A model generated the notes under the pieces. That model was not told the DNA's origin and searched no databases. It saw only the letters and a program-made list of their open reading frames with translations. Below are positions 26,275-35,520 of a stretch of 38,862 bases of DNA, piece by piece. The position numbers and the translations under genes are program-made. The stretch's first letter is position 1; every line of letters begins with the position of its first letter. Source of the stretch: an uncultured bacterium (GTDB lineage Bacteria; Myxococcota_A; Polyangia; Polyangiales; Houyiibacteriaceae); NCBI GenBank assembly GCA_937984275.1, contig CALJYC010000267.1, positions 1 to 38,862 on the forward strand, read 5' to 3'.

Positions 26275-26772
26275 ATGTTCAGCGCAGATGATCTCCTCGG
26301 GGACGACCCGCGGCGCGAGTTCGAGCGACTGCTCGTGACGCGCTGCCGCGCAGGAGGTGCTTTCGCGCTGATGCTGGTCGACCTCGACGGCTTCACCGAC
26401 GTGAGCGCGCGCTTCGGGGCGCCCACGGCGGACCTCCTCCTCTACGAAGTCGCCTCACGCCTTCGCGAGATGTTGAGCGAACATGATGCCGTCATGCGTA
26501 GCGGCCACGGTGAGTTCGCGATCTTCGTCCGAGGCATGGAACGGGTACAGAACGCCGAGCGGCTCGCCAACGAGCTGATCGAAAGGGTGGAGCGCCCACT
26601 GACAGTTTCGGGCACCCGCTTCCGTCTCAGCGCAAGCATCGGCATCACGCTATCCCCGCGGCAGAGCGGGGAGTGGCGGCTACTACTGCAGGACGCAGAC
26701 GAGGCCGTCTACGACGCAAAGAAGCAGGGCCGCGGGCATATCAGCATAAGCTCCGCCCCCCCGAAACGCTGA
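26275..26772 (+). CDS. Small GGDEF-domain protein with degenerate active-site motif
   Basis: The product is a 165-residue stand-alone GGDEF domain without a visible sensor or membrane part. It keeps LMLVDLDGFTDVSARFG (metal-binding Asp residues ~36 and 38) and the C-terminal ADEAVYDAKKQGRG block. The signature motif, however, reads G-H-G-E-F (~77-81) rather than G-G-D/E-E-F, and the third position normally holds a metal-binding acid. Diguanylate cyclase activity is therefore doubtful; a GTP- or c-di-GMP-binding role is possible. TTGCTC and TAATAT 18 bp apart (26236-26265) would start a transcript almost at the ATG. Hairpin repeats lie on both sides. Confidence 0.85.
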   Translation: MFSADDLLGDDPRREFERLLVTRCRAGGAFALMLVDLDGFTDVSARFGAPTADLLLYEVASRLREMLSEHDAVMRSGHGEFAIFVRGMERVQNAERLANELIERVERPLTVSGTRFRLSASIGITLSPRQSGEWRLLLQDADEAVYDAKKQGRGHISISSAPPKR

Positions 26773-26774
26773 CG

Positions 26775-26809
26775 CCCCGTAAAGTCGACGCTCTGCGTCG
26801 TCCACGGGG
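26775..26809 (+). repeat. Hairpin repeat, copy 2
   Basis: This is the same CCCCGT/ACGGGG outer stem and CGACGC/GCGTCG inner stem as copy 1. It begins 2 bp after the GGDEF stop codon. The identical stretch with copy 1 spans about 42 bp (26775-26816), and a few more bases match beyond one mismatch. Confidence 0.85.
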
Positions 26810-26845
26810 CTTCGCTCGCACATGAGCGAGTCCATCTCACCTTTG

Positions 26846-26866
26846 AAAAGGGGTCTGACCCCTTTT
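26846..26866 (-). repeat. AAAAGGGG-TCAGA-CCCCTTTT palindrome, copy A
   Basis: This 21-bp near-perfect palindrome overlaps the last two bases of the TAA stop of the SNF2 gene. Because both arms end in A or T runs, it could act as a weak bidirectional terminator. Copies B and C are at 37507 and 38137. Confidence 0.8.
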
Positions 26867-29800
26867 ATTCGCTGAAGAGGTTCTCGACGTCGGCCTTGGT
26901 GAGGCCCTTGAGCGGGCTGCCTTCTGTCGAGAGGACGTTGCTTACTAGGGCTCGCTTCTTGGCGGAGAGCTCTAGGATCTTTTCCTCTACGGTGCCGGCG
27001 GCGATGAGTTTGTAGACGTTTACATTCTTGGTTTGGCCGATGCGGTGGGCTCGGTCGGTGGCCTGGTCTTCGACCGCGGGGTTCCACCAGGGGTCGAAGT
27101 GGACGACCGTGTCAGCGCCGGTGAGGTTGAGGCCGGTGCCGCCTGCCTTGAGTGAGATCAGGAAGACGGGGACGCTCGTGTCTTCGTTGAAGCGGTCGAC
27201 CCGATCGATGCGGTCCTTCGTGGAGCCGTCGAGGTATTCGTATTGGACGCCATCGGTGTCGAGGGCGGCGCGGATGTGGTTGAGCATTTCTACGAACTGG
27301 CTGAAGACCAACACCCGGTGATTGCCGTCCACCGCTTCGTCGATGATCTCGCGAAGCGCGCCGAGCTTACCACTGTCGTCCGCGTCGAAATCGGTGTCGG
27401 GCAACTTCATCAACCGCGGGTCACATGCGACCTGCCGCAAGCGAGTGAGCGCGGCGAGAATCTGAATCTGCGCCTTGCTGACGCCCTTCTTCTCGACCTC
27501 GCTCAGCACGCTCTTGCGCACCTGACCAAGGACCTGCTTGTAGAGCTTGGCCTGCTCCTCAGCCAGCGGCACGATCATCTCCTGCTCGATCTTGTCTGGC
27601 AGATCCGCAGCGACGTCGATCTTCAGGCGCCGCATGACGAAGGGCTTGATCGTCGCCCGTAATCGCTGGGCGGTTTCCATGTCTCCGCGATCGATCGGCC
27701 GCGCAACGCGCTCCTCGAACGTCTTGAGCTGGCCTAGCAGCCCGGGCGACACGAAGTCGAAGATACTCCACAGCTCACTGAGGCGGTTTTCGATCGGCGT
27801 GCCCGTCAGCGCAAGCCTTCGCTCGCTGCTCAGCTTCTTGGCAGACCGCGCCGTCTGGCTCATCGGGTTCTTGATGTGCTGCGCCTCGTCCAAAATCACG
27901 TAGCGGAGGTCGAGCGCCTGAAGCAGCTCCTCGTCGCGGCGAAGCAACGCGTAGCTGGTGATCATCACGTCGGCCTTTTCGAGCTCAGGCGCGCGCTGGC
28001 TGCGATTCGGGCCCTGCCACACAACGGTCTTGAGCCCAGGCGCGAACTTGTTGATCTCACGCTCCCAGTTCGGCACGACCGACGTCGGCGCGACGACGAG
28101 GTTGAGCTTGCGCTTGTACTTACCCTTGGCCCACAAGAGCAACGCAATCGCCTGGACGGTCTTACCGAGGCCCATGTCGTCCGCGAGAATGCCGCCGCTG
28201 TTGAGCTCGTGGAGAAACACGAGCCAGGAAAAGCCGTCTTTCTGGTACGGACGCAGATCGGCCTTGAGTGTTCGAGGCTTGGGGACGTTGGGAATCTCGT
28301 CGATGTCTTCGATCTTCGCAAACAGGGACTTCGCCGACGCCGACACCTTCGCGTTGTCGACCATCTTCAGGAGGTCCTGTACGCGCCCGGCCTGCGAGAG
28401 CGGAAGCTTGTCTTTTATCCCGGCAGTCGCGTAGATCTCGGCCATCCGCGTGAGCACATCGCCCACCTTCTCGGGATCGATCGGCGCGTAGGTGCCGTCT
28501 TCGAGCTGAACCAGCCGCCGCCCGTGCTCGAGGCAAGCCCGAAGCTCCTCTTCGCGCACGACGGCGCCGCCCGACTCGAACTTCATGTCGAGGTTGAGCC
28601 AATCGACTCCGCTCGACACGCGCATCTGCGGCATCACCGATTCGTCGCGGATGGTGACATCCACGAGGTCGTCCGGAATGAAGCGATCCCAATCCTCGGG
28701 AAGCTCGCCGATCCCATTCGTCCAAAACGCGATCGCGTCGCCGCCGGAAGCCACGAGCTCCTCACCCGACTCCGAGACCTCGAAATTCTGGTTGAGCAAT
28801 GCCTGCACGCCGGCCATTTCTGCGCCGACATCACGCCGCACGACGCGCGGCCGCCCTTTGCCGCTCTTTGGGGGCAGGAACGCCAACGGCGAGGGGAAAT
28901 CGTCCGGCGGAACGTCGAACTCCTGATCTTCGTAGCGCACGTACAGCCGAACCCGCGCATCGATGATGTCGCCGTTGGCCTTGAGCTCGAAGCGCGGCGT
29001 CTGATCGACCAGGTCCGCCACAGAGCTCAAGTCTGGAAGGTCCGCACCAAGTAGCGCCGCAACACGAGGAATCGACTCGCCGAGCAACTCCGGAAGATCT
29101 TCGTGCGACTGCACCATCGCCGGCGAGCGGTAGAGCCGCTGCAGCCAAGCCGGGGTGACCAGCTCGCTCACCGGCCGCGCCACGCCTTCGGTGGTGTCGA
29201 TCTGCCAGCCGGGCGTCCCCTCGAACCAGGCGCCGCTCGAAAGCGCGAAGCGCCGTTTGTTGCTCTCGAGGTAGAACACGACGCGCACCCGGAGGCTGTC
29301 ACCGTTGGCGGGGTCGAGCTCGATCCGAGGTTTCAGCGCCTCGTTTGCAAAGCGCAGCTCCATCGACGCGGGCTCGAGCAGCACGCGCCGGTCGCTGAGC
29401 ATCTCCAAGACTTCCGCCGCATCTTCGCCTCGAAGCTCGGCGGTCGTGGGCTGCCCACGGTTCATGTTCCGGGCGAGCGCTCGAAAAAGCGGGCGCTCGT
29501 CGATCGACACCATATTGAACGCGCCCAGCGCCTCGGTGATCGGCACCGCGCTCCGCGAACCCGCAAGAACGGGTGTGACCGTGATCGAAGCCGAGCGAAC
29601 CGTCATGCGGTATTCGAACTCGAGGGGCTTGGGGAGTGCCTCCGCGGGCAGCCAAGCGTCCATCGGCCCACGCGCCTCTCCGCGCCGCGCCTGAAGCTCA
29701 CGGGGTGACAGGACCTCGAGTGCGCCACCCTCGGCGCCACCGGCGCCACGCCGACGACGTCGAGACCGCCGCCTCTTGCCACCGGCAGAGACCGTCCCCG

Positions 29801-30266
29801 GAACATGCACCGGCTCCGCCTTCTTCTTCTTACTCGGCTGCTGTTGCGGACCCTTCGCCCGTGGCGGCCGTACCTCGTCACGCAACGCCACCATCACCGC
29901 GGCAACATGCTTGCAGTGCCCCGTCGGCCCACGCCAACCCGGGCATGTACAGCTCGATTCCCACGTGTCGCCCTCTGCGCCGTAGGTGACCTTCGTGCGG
30001 TAAGGCTCATCGGCCGTGCGCACCGAGATCTCCCCACTGGCCGAATCCCCTCCCTCTTTGAGGTTCTCGACCGCCTTGCGACGCGCATAGAGACGACCGC
30101 GCAAGAACGCATTGCCGCCCGTGACGCGTTGAATCGCCCGGTCGCTCATCGAGGCGAGCTTCTTCGCCACCTCGGTCGTCGGCTCGCGCCACGTCGGCGC
30201 TTCTTCGGCCGGCGCCTCGAGCGTGGCTTCTTCTTCTACCGTTTCTTGGAGAGCAGTTTCGGCCAT
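26865..30266 (-). CDS. SNF2-family helicase with SWIM zinc finger
   Basis: This 1133-residue SF2 ATPase is of the HepA/SNF2 type, which moves along or remodels protein-DNA complexes. The N-terminus has a SWIM finger (C106-x-C108...C118-x-H120 in SCTCPGWRGPTGHCKH), then a very basic low-complexity stretch (~165-175). A long middle region resembles the domain found in bacterial SNF2 proteins. The ATPase core has Walker A DDMGLGKT (~697) and DEAQH (~790). The C-terminal helicase lobe contains GGTGLNLTGAD and the ATDRAHRIGQ motif VI. The start lacks a clear ribosome site. HelD-like and SNF2 genes lie on the same strand, about 200 bp apart. Confidence 0.93.
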   Translation of the reverse strand: MAETALQETVEEEATLEAPAEEAPTWREPTTEVAKKLASMSDRAIQRVTGGNAFLRGRLYARRKAVENLKEGGDSASGEISVRTADEPYRTKVTYGAEGDTWESSCTCPGWRGPTGHCKHVAAVMVALRDEVRPPRAKGPQQQPSKKKKAEPVHVPGTVSAGGKRRRSRRRRRGAGGAEGGALEVLSPRELQARRGEARGPMDAWLPAEALPKPLEFEYRMTVRSASITVTPVLAGSRSAVPITEALGAFNMVSIDERPLFRALARNMNRGQPTTAELRGEDAAEVLEMLSDRRVLLEPASMELRFANEALKPRIELDPANGDSLRVRVVFYLESNKRRFALSSGAWFEGTPGWQIDTTEGVARPVSELVTPAWLQRLYRSPAMVQSHEDLPELLGESIPRVAALLGADLPDLSSVADLVDQTPRFELKANGDIIDARVRLYVRYEDQEFDVPPDDFPSPLAFLPPKSGKGRPRVVRRDVGAEMAGVQALLNQNFEVSESGEELVASGGDAIAFWTNGIGELPEDWDRFIPDDLVDVTIRDESVMPQMRVSSGVDWLNLDMKFESGGAVVREEELRACLEHGRRLVQLEDGTYAPIDPEKVGDVLTRMAEIYATAGIKDKLPLSQAGRVQDLLKMVDNAKVSASAKSLFAKIEDIDEIPNVPKPRTLKADLRPYQKDGFSWLVFLHELNSGGILADDMGLGKTVQAIALLLWAKGKYKRKLNLVVAPTSVVPNWEREINKFAPGLKTVVWQGPNRSQRAPELEKADVMITSYALLRRDEELLQALDLRYVILDEAQHIKNPMSQTARSAKKLSSERRLALTGTPIENRLSELWSIFDFVSPGLLGQLKTFEERVARPIDRGDMETAQRLRATIKPFVMRRLKIDVAADLPDKIEQEMIVPLAEEQAKLYKQVLGQVRKSVLSEVEKKGVSKAQIQILAALTRLRQVACDPRLMKLPDTDFDADDSGKLGALREIIDEAVDGNHRVLVFSQFVEMLNHIRAALDTDGVQYEYLDGSTKDRIDRVDRFNEDTSVPVFLISLKAGGTGLNLTGADTVVHFDPWWNPAVEDQATDRAHRIGQTKNVNVYKLIAAGTVEEKILELSAKKRALVSNVLSTEGSPLKGLTKADVENLFSE

Positions 30267-30474
30267 CGAATGAGGGCTGTGATCAGCCTGAATGGTCTTG
30301 GGTTGAAGGCTAACGGGACCTACACGGGACTACGCGCGTTGCGTCTTTCCCCTCGCGGCGCCGTTGCTCGTTCTACCGTGTTACCCCGGTGTAGGCCGCA
30401 ACCGCCGCTAGATCGTGATCTTACACACCCCACAGAAGACTGCAACTCCCGGCAGCCCGCCCGGGGGAAACTGG

Positions 30475-32862
30475 CTAGCCTGAGGCGCGGACCAGGGCCT
30501 CAGGCAGCAGGAGCGAGGGGGTCCCCGTCGAACATACCCACAGCTGGTGGGCCGCGCGGGTGGCAGCGATGTGGAGCAGGTGCCGGGTCTCGTTGTCGGT
30601 CGGGAAGGTGGATCGATTGCACTCGACGATGACGACGTAGTCGAATTCGAGGCCTTTGACCTGACGAACGTCCGTCACGTCGACCCCCGGACGGAAGGGA
30701 AAGTCCTGCTCGGCGATGCGCCGAAGGTTCGGCACCTCCCCGTGGCGAAGGCCCTTGTAATAGACGTCAGCCTGCTCGGGATAGCGGGAAATGACCGCGA
30801 CCGAGGACAGTGGCTCGGAGCTGACGAGCTTCCGAAGCGCCTCCGAAAGAAAGCCCACGGCCTCACCGCTGCCGCCAAACTGGAACAACTCGACCGGTGC
30901 GCCGTAGCGGGTGGCCTCCCCCGAGACTTCGTTGCGAAGCGGCCCGAGAACGTCCGTCGCAAAGTCGAGGATCTCATGGGTCGAGCGGTAGCTCAGCTTG
31001 AGCGGCTCGATCTCGATGTGGTCGAGCTTCAGCTCCTGGAGCACGTGCCGCCAATCCGAAAAGCCGTTGTCGAGATGGAGCTTCTGCGCGATGTCGCCCG
31101 CGAGCGTCACGCTCTGTTGCTCGGCCGCCGTGTCGAGCACGACCGCCAGCTCGACCGGGCTCATGTCCTGCGCCTCATCGACGAAGATGTGCTCGTACTC
31201 CAGCGCCGCACGCCGCCCCGAAAGCGGACCACGTAGCGTTTGAAAAAGTCGAAGCAGAAGCGCGTCGTCCTCGCGATCGAGCTCGGCTGGCTCGTCTTCG
31301 TCGACACCATCCGCCCCGACCGTTCGGGTGTGAGAGTCGTCATTTTCGTCGATCGCCTCTTCGTACGCCATCAACGCACGGGTCGAATGCCGGCTGCACC
31401 ACGAATGTGCCCACTCGATCTGCTTCTCGCTCAACGCGTCGGGAGCCCAGCGAGCAAACGCGTCGGTCAGGCGATTCCGATCGGTCACCAGGTCGGCCCA
31501 CGCCGTCACCACGTCTTTCGTTCGCAGCGACCAACGCTGGCAAATGCGCCCCACCGCGTGCCGGATGCCGATCGGTACTTGCTGCGCATCGCCGTCGCGC
31601 TCCTGGAGCCACTGCGAGAGCACCTCGAGGCGCACACCGAGAGGCTCGGCTGCGGTGCCCCTCCAAATCCGCGCCACCAGCGCACCCTCCTCGCCTTGCT
31701 TGCTTTGTTCGAGGATTTCCGTCTCGACCCGATCCGCAAGGTCGGCAACGTACTGATCGATCGCGCGCAGCATCGCCGGATGCTTCTTCATCCGGACCAC
31801 ATGCGTTGGCGTGTCCTCCACGTAGCGAGTGGTCAGCTTCGGAATGTGTCGGCGCCGCTGCTGCTCGGCCCACCGCTGGAAGGTCTGGACGGGCATGTCA
31901 CTGACACCCAAAGCCGGCAGGACGCGCGAGATGTACCGCACGAGCGCATCGTTGAAGACGATGACCAGCATCTGATCCGAACGGAACCGCTGCGGGTCCT
32001 GGAACGCAAGATACGCGAGGCGGTGGAGTCCAATCGTGGTCTTGCCGCTACCCGCGCCGCCTTGAATGACTACGAGGCCTGACGTGGGCTGGCTGATCAG
32101 GTCGAACTGGCGTGGATCGATGAGCGCCGTGATCTCCGAGAGATGCTTGTCCTCGCGCAGATCCTCGTCACCTATCCCAAGCTCGCCGGGCCGATGATGC
32201 GACTCGGGACGCATCGCCGCGCCCTGCCCGCCCGAAAGCTTCGTCGCCTGATCGGCCACACGCCGCCACAGGTCGTCGCGTGAGCGCCGAAAGGTTCCTT
32301 GCGGGGTGCCAATGCGGCGCAGCTTGCCGGTCGTGATCGACAGGTTGCGGCGGACGAGCACTTCCCCCTCGACCTCGCGGTCGCCGAAGATCTCGTCGTA
32401 GTCGTCGCCTTCTTCGTAGCGGTAGTAGACCCGGCTCACCGGCGCGTCCCGCCAATCGACGATGCGCACGCCGGTCTTGGGATCGAGGAACGTGCTGCGG
32501 CCGATCAAGATCTCCCGCTTGCGGCCTTCCTCCTCGAGAATCATCCGGCCGAAGTAAGGCGACGCCCGGTCGACGGCGCCTTCGGTCACCCTGGCTCGAC
32601 GCTGCGCGACCTGCTGAAGCCGCTCCATCTCCTCGACCAGCGGCGGGATGTCCTCGAGCCGGGCCTCACGAATCTGGTCGCGGAGCGCAATCAGCTCGGC
32701 GTCGTAGTCGATGAGGTGGCCGCGTTGCGTCGGACGCTTCGTTTCGGCGGTCCGGTGCACGCGCGCGAGGACTTTCTCCTCCTGAGCGACGATTGCATCC
32801 ATCTCCGCATCTGCGGGGGGCGCTTCCGCTCCAGGGCGTGGATTGAGCTCAGCCTGCTTCAT
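30475..32862 (-). CDS. HelD/UvrD-like SF1 helicase
   Basis: This 795-residue ATPase is of the HelD branch of SF1. In Gram-positives, HelD pulls stalled RNA polymerase off DNA. The N-terminal coiled-coil part (~20-100) and the block with DWRDAPVSRVYYRYEEGDDY are family features. Walker A is GGAGSGKTT (~268-276) and motif II is DEAQDMS (~575). The C-terminus has VRQVKGLEFDYVVIVE and HIAATRAAHQLWV (motifs V-VI). An acidic linker lies in the middle (DENDDSHTRT...DEDEPAELDRED). The ATG at 32862 has no clear Shine-Dalgarno. Whether this protein acts on RNA polymerase in this organism is an inference from the family. Confidence 0.9.
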   Translation of the reverse strand: MKQAELNPRPGAEAPPADAEMDAIVAQEEKVLARVHRTAETKRPTQRGHLIDYDAELIALRDQIREARLEDIPPLVEEMERLQQVAQRRARVTEGAVDRASPYFGRMILEEEGRKREILIGRSTFLDPKTGVRIVDWRDAPVSRVYYRYEEGDDYDEIFGDREVEGEVLVRRNLSITTGKLRRIGTPQGTFRRSRDDLWRRVADQATKLSGGQGAAMRPESHHRPGELGIGDEDLREDKHLSEITALIDPRQFDLISQPTSGLVVIQGGAGSGKTTIGLHRLAYLAFQDPQRFRSDQMLVIVFNDALVRYISRVLPALGVSDMPVQTFQRWAEQQRRRHIPKLTTRYVEDTPTHVVRMKKHPAMLRAIDQYVADLADRVETEILEQSKQGEEGALVARIWRGTAAEPLGVRLEVLSQWLQERDGDAQQVPIGIRHAVGRICQRWSLRTKDVVTAWADLVTDRNRLTDAFARWAPDALSEKQIEWAHSWCSRHSTRALMAYEEAIDENDDSHTRTVGADGVDEDEPAELDREDDALLLRLFQTLRGPLSGRRAALEYEHIFVDEAQDMSPVELAVVLDTAAEQQSVTLAGDIAQKLHLDNGFSDWRHVLQELKLDHIEIEPLKLSYRSTHEILDFATDVLGPLRNEVSGEATRYGAPVELFQFGGSGEAVGFLSEALRKLVSSEPLSSVAVISRYPEQADVYYKGLRHGEVPNLRRIAEQDFPFRPGVDVTDVRQVKGLEFDYVVIVECNRSTFPTDNETRHLLHIAATRAAHQLWVCSTGTPSLLLPEALVRASG

Positions 32863-32977
32863 TTTGTGCGTATCAAGGACGAATCAAGTCCCGTTTAGGC
32901 GAATTCGGGGACGAGTAGCACGATTCGCGCGCCTCTCCAAGCATGAACGGAAAGCCCAATGCTTTGGCGTAGATGCG

Positions 32978-34297
32978 TCAGCCGAGCGGCTTGAGCAGGA
33001 TCTTGGACCGGCGGCCCTGATCGTAAGCTGAGCGCCGCGTCTCAGGCAGCTCGTTCAGCTCGCAATTCTCGAAGCCGCGCTCCCGAAACCAGTGCGAAGT
33101 CTGCGTCGTGAGAACGAACAAACCGCGCAAGCCCTGCGCATCACATTGCCGTTCGAGGTAATGCAGGAGTTGATCGCCGCGACCGGACGTTCGGTAGTCC
33201 GGATGAACGACCAGACAGGCGAGCTCGGCGATCGAATCGTCCGGATGCGCGTAGAGCGCGGCGCACGCCACGATCATCCCGTCCCGCTCGATCACCGTGA
33301 ACCGGTCGAAGTCGTTTTCGAGCATCTCCTGAGAGCGACGCAGTAAGATTCCCTGCTCTTCGAGCGGCTCGATCAGCGCAAGAACCCCGCCAATGTCACT
33401 TTGAGCAGCCGGGCGAACCCCTTCGAACGTCTCGGAGGTGACCATCGTGCCGACCCCGTCGCGCGTGAAGAGCTCGCGGAGGAGCGAACCGTCGCTTTGC
33501 CGCGCAACCAGATGCGCGCGTGGCACCCCTCCTCGACAGGCCTGAATGGCGGCGGCCAAGTGGCGCTCCACATGGTGACCAAGATCGCGACCCGACCGCA
33601 GGATCTGCTCGGCCTCGTGCGGGGTGAGCTGTGACGGAGGTAGGCCCTCCGCATTGAGCACCCCTTCGCCCTCGAGCAGGCCGATCAACTTGTCGGCGCC
33701 GAGGGCCGTAGCCGTTGCAGCCGCGACATCATGACTGCTGATGTTGAACGCTTCTCCCGTCGCGGAGTATCCAATCGGGGTGAGCACCACGATGGCGCCA
33801 TCATCGAGCCGCTGCCGGATTGCATCGGCGTCCACGCGCCGCGGCTTGCCGGTGTACTGATAGTCGACCCCATCGACTACGCCGACCGGCTGCGCCATCA
33901 CGAAGTTACCGGTAGCCACCCGGAGCCGCGCTCCGGCCATCGGTGAATTCGGCAAGCCCATCGACAAGAGCGCCTCGAGCTCGACCCGAGTCGCACCGAC
34001 GGCCTCTTTCACGCACTGAAGCGCCACATCGTCGGTCACCCGCAAATCGCCCTCGAACCGGGGTTGTGCACCACGCCGAGCCAAGGCCTCGTCGATCTGA
34101 GGCCGTGCGCCGGCCACCAGGACGACACGCACGCCGAGCGAGTGCAGCAGCGCCACATCATAAAGGAGCGTCCGCAAGTCCTTCGATGCCACGGCCTCAC
34201 CGCCGAACATGATCACAAACGTCCGCCCGCGATGCGCGTGGATGTAGGGTGCGCTCGCTCGGAAGTGTTGGACGAATGGGTCGACTTTGGGGCTCAT
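32978..34297 (-). CDS. argA: N-acetylglutamate synthase ArgA
   Basis: ArgA makes N-acetylglutamate from glutamate and acetyl-CoA, the first step of arginine synthesis. The 439-residue product is the classic two-domain form. The amino-acid-kinase-like domain occupies ~1-275 (TFVIMFGGEAV, VVLVAGARPQIDEALARRG, VVLTPIGYSATGEAFN). A GNAT acetyltransferase domain (~290-439) carries CLVVHPDYRTSGRGDQLL, the acetyl-CoA loop. The kinase-like domain usually serves in arginine feedback. Its start overlaps the argE stop by ATGA, so the two genes are co-expressed with argE first. Confidence 0.94.
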   Translation of the reverse strand: MSPKVDPFVQHFRASAPYIHAHRGRTFVIMFGGEAVASKDLRTLLYDVALLHSLGVRVVLVAGARPQIDEALARRGAQPRFEGDLRVTDDVALQCVKEAVGATRVELEALLSMGLPNSPMAGARLRVATGNFVMAQPVGVVDGVDYQYTGKPRRVDADAIRQRLDDGAIVVLTPIGYSATGEAFNISSHDVAAATATALGADKLIGLLEGEGVLNAEGLPPSQLTPHEAEQILRSGRDLGHHVERHLAAAIQACRGGVPRAHLVARQSDGSLLRELFTRDGVGTMVTSETFEGVRPAAQSDIGGVLALIEPLEEQGILLRRSQEMLENDFDRFTVIERDGMIVACAALYAHPDDSIAELACLVVHPDYRTSGRGDQLLHYLERQCDAQGLRGLFVLTTQTSHWFRERGFENCELNELPETRRSAYDQGRRSKILLKPLG

Positions 34298-35445
34298 GCG
34301 GACTCGATGCAGAAGCGTTGAATCAGGTTTGCGTAGACGTCGGTGGCACGCTCGATAGCCGCAATGGTGACATATTCATCGGGTTGGTGCGCAACGGCGA
34401 TATCTCCGGCGCCGAGGACGAGCGTCTGCAGCCCCAATTCCGCGAGAAACGGCGCTTCGGTTCCAAACAGCGCGGTCTTGGCTGAACACCCGCACAAGGT
34501 CTCGACCACACCAGAAAACTCCGCGTCGGAGGGCCCCTCAAACGCGTCCGCGTAGCCGCCGACCGCGCTCACATCAAACGTCCAAGGCCCGCCCTCGAGC
34601 GCGTTCGCTACGACGTCTCGGAGTTCGGCCACGACCGCCGGGCGTTGCATCCCCGGCAGCAAGCGGATGTCGAGATCGAGCTTACACTCGGCACAAATTC
34701 GGTTGGGACTGTCTCCGCCGATGATACGTCCAAAGTTGAGGGTCGGCGTCGGAACCTCGAAGTCGTCGTCCCGATACCGCTCTCCGATCGTGTCGCGCCA
34801 AGACTGCAGCGCGGTAAGGACCAAATGAAGCCCGTCGATGGCATTCACGCCAAGCGCCGGATTGCTCGCGTGCCCGGCTTGGCCTCCCACCGTGACCTGC
34901 ACGTAGAACACCCCCTTGTGTTTTCGAATGGGCTGAAGGCCCGTCGGCTCCCCGATGATCGCGTACCGGCCGAACCGCTCGCCCGTTTTGGCCAAGGCCC
35001 GTGCCCCGTCCATCGTGCTCTCTTCATCTGCGGTGCCGAGGAGCGTGATCGGCCGCCCAAGCCGTGCTGGCTCGAACCGCCCAATCGCGTGAAGCGCGGC
35101 CGCAAAAAAACCCTTCATGTCCGCGGTGCCGAGGCCGTGAAGCTTGCCGTCCCGCTCGGTCAGCACGAACGGGTCGTCAGTCCAGCGCTCGGCATTGTAG
35201 GGAACGGTGTCGGTATGCCCCGACAGTACGAGACCGTCCTCGCCCGCTCCGAGTGTGGCGATCAGATTGGCCTTCCCCGAATCGCCGGGCAGCGAGTCGA
35301 TCCGGACCGCAAACCCGAGCTCGGCGGCCCACTCCGCCACCAGGTCGACGACCCCTCGGTTCGACTGGTCAAAACGATCGTCCGGTGAGCTCACGGACGG
35401 CGTGGCGACCAACTGGCGAACCATGTCGAGGGCGGGCGGCAGCAT
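34294..35445 (-). CDS. argE: Acetylornithine deacetylase ArgE
   Basis: This M20 metallohydrolase removes the acetyl group from N-acetylornithine, giving ornithine. It shows LSGHTDTVPY (His ligand and Asp), GTADMKGFFAA (bridging Asp) and TADEESTMDGA (catalytic Glu pair), then GEPTGL. Near the end GAGDIAVAHQPDEYV gives the last His. The track starts 126 bp upstream, but the ATG at 35445 begins at the usual M20 N-terminus (383 aa). argA follows with an ATGA overlap. Having both argE and argA suggests the linear rather than the recycling arginine route, though argJ may exist elsewhere. Confidence 0.93.
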   Translation of the reverse strand: MLPPALDMVRQLVATPSVSSPDDRFDQSNRGVVDLVAEWAAELGFAVRIDSLPGDSGKANLIATLGAGEDGLVLSGHTDTVPYNAERWTDDPFVLTERDGKLHGLGTADMKGFFAAALHAIGRFEPARLGRPITLLGTADEESTMDGARALAKTGERFGRYAIIGEPTGLQPIRKHKGVFYVQVTVGGQAGHASNPALGVNAIDGLHLVLTALQSWRDTIGERYRDDDFEVPTPTLNFGRIIGGDSPNRICAECKLDLDIRLLPGMQRPAVVAELRDVVANALEGGPWTFDVSAVGGYADAFEGPSDAEFSGVVETLCGCSAKTALFGTEAPFLAELGLQTLVLGAGDIAVAHQPDEYVTIAAIERATDVYANLIQRFCIESA

Positions 35446-35451
35446 CTTCCC

Positions 35452-35478
35452 AACATAGCGCCGAACCGGCCCCGTCAA
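35452..35478 (-). promoter_or_regulatory. Candidate argE promoter giving a leaderless mRNA
   Basis: On the minus strand TTGACG (35473-35478) and TATGTT (35452-35457) are 15 bp apart. The -10 ends 6 bp before the ATG, so transcription would start at or next to the A of the ATG. The spacer is short, so confidence is modest. Confidence 0.35.
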
Positions 35479-35520
35479 AATCCGGATTGCAGGCGGGCGC
35501 GGAGGGACTAGGTTGAACGG

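Noticed and set aside
27876-29054. 392-residue + strand ORF opposite the SNF2 helicase
   Set aside because: The minus strand encodes helicase motifs throughout this stretch, and the + frame has no family features.
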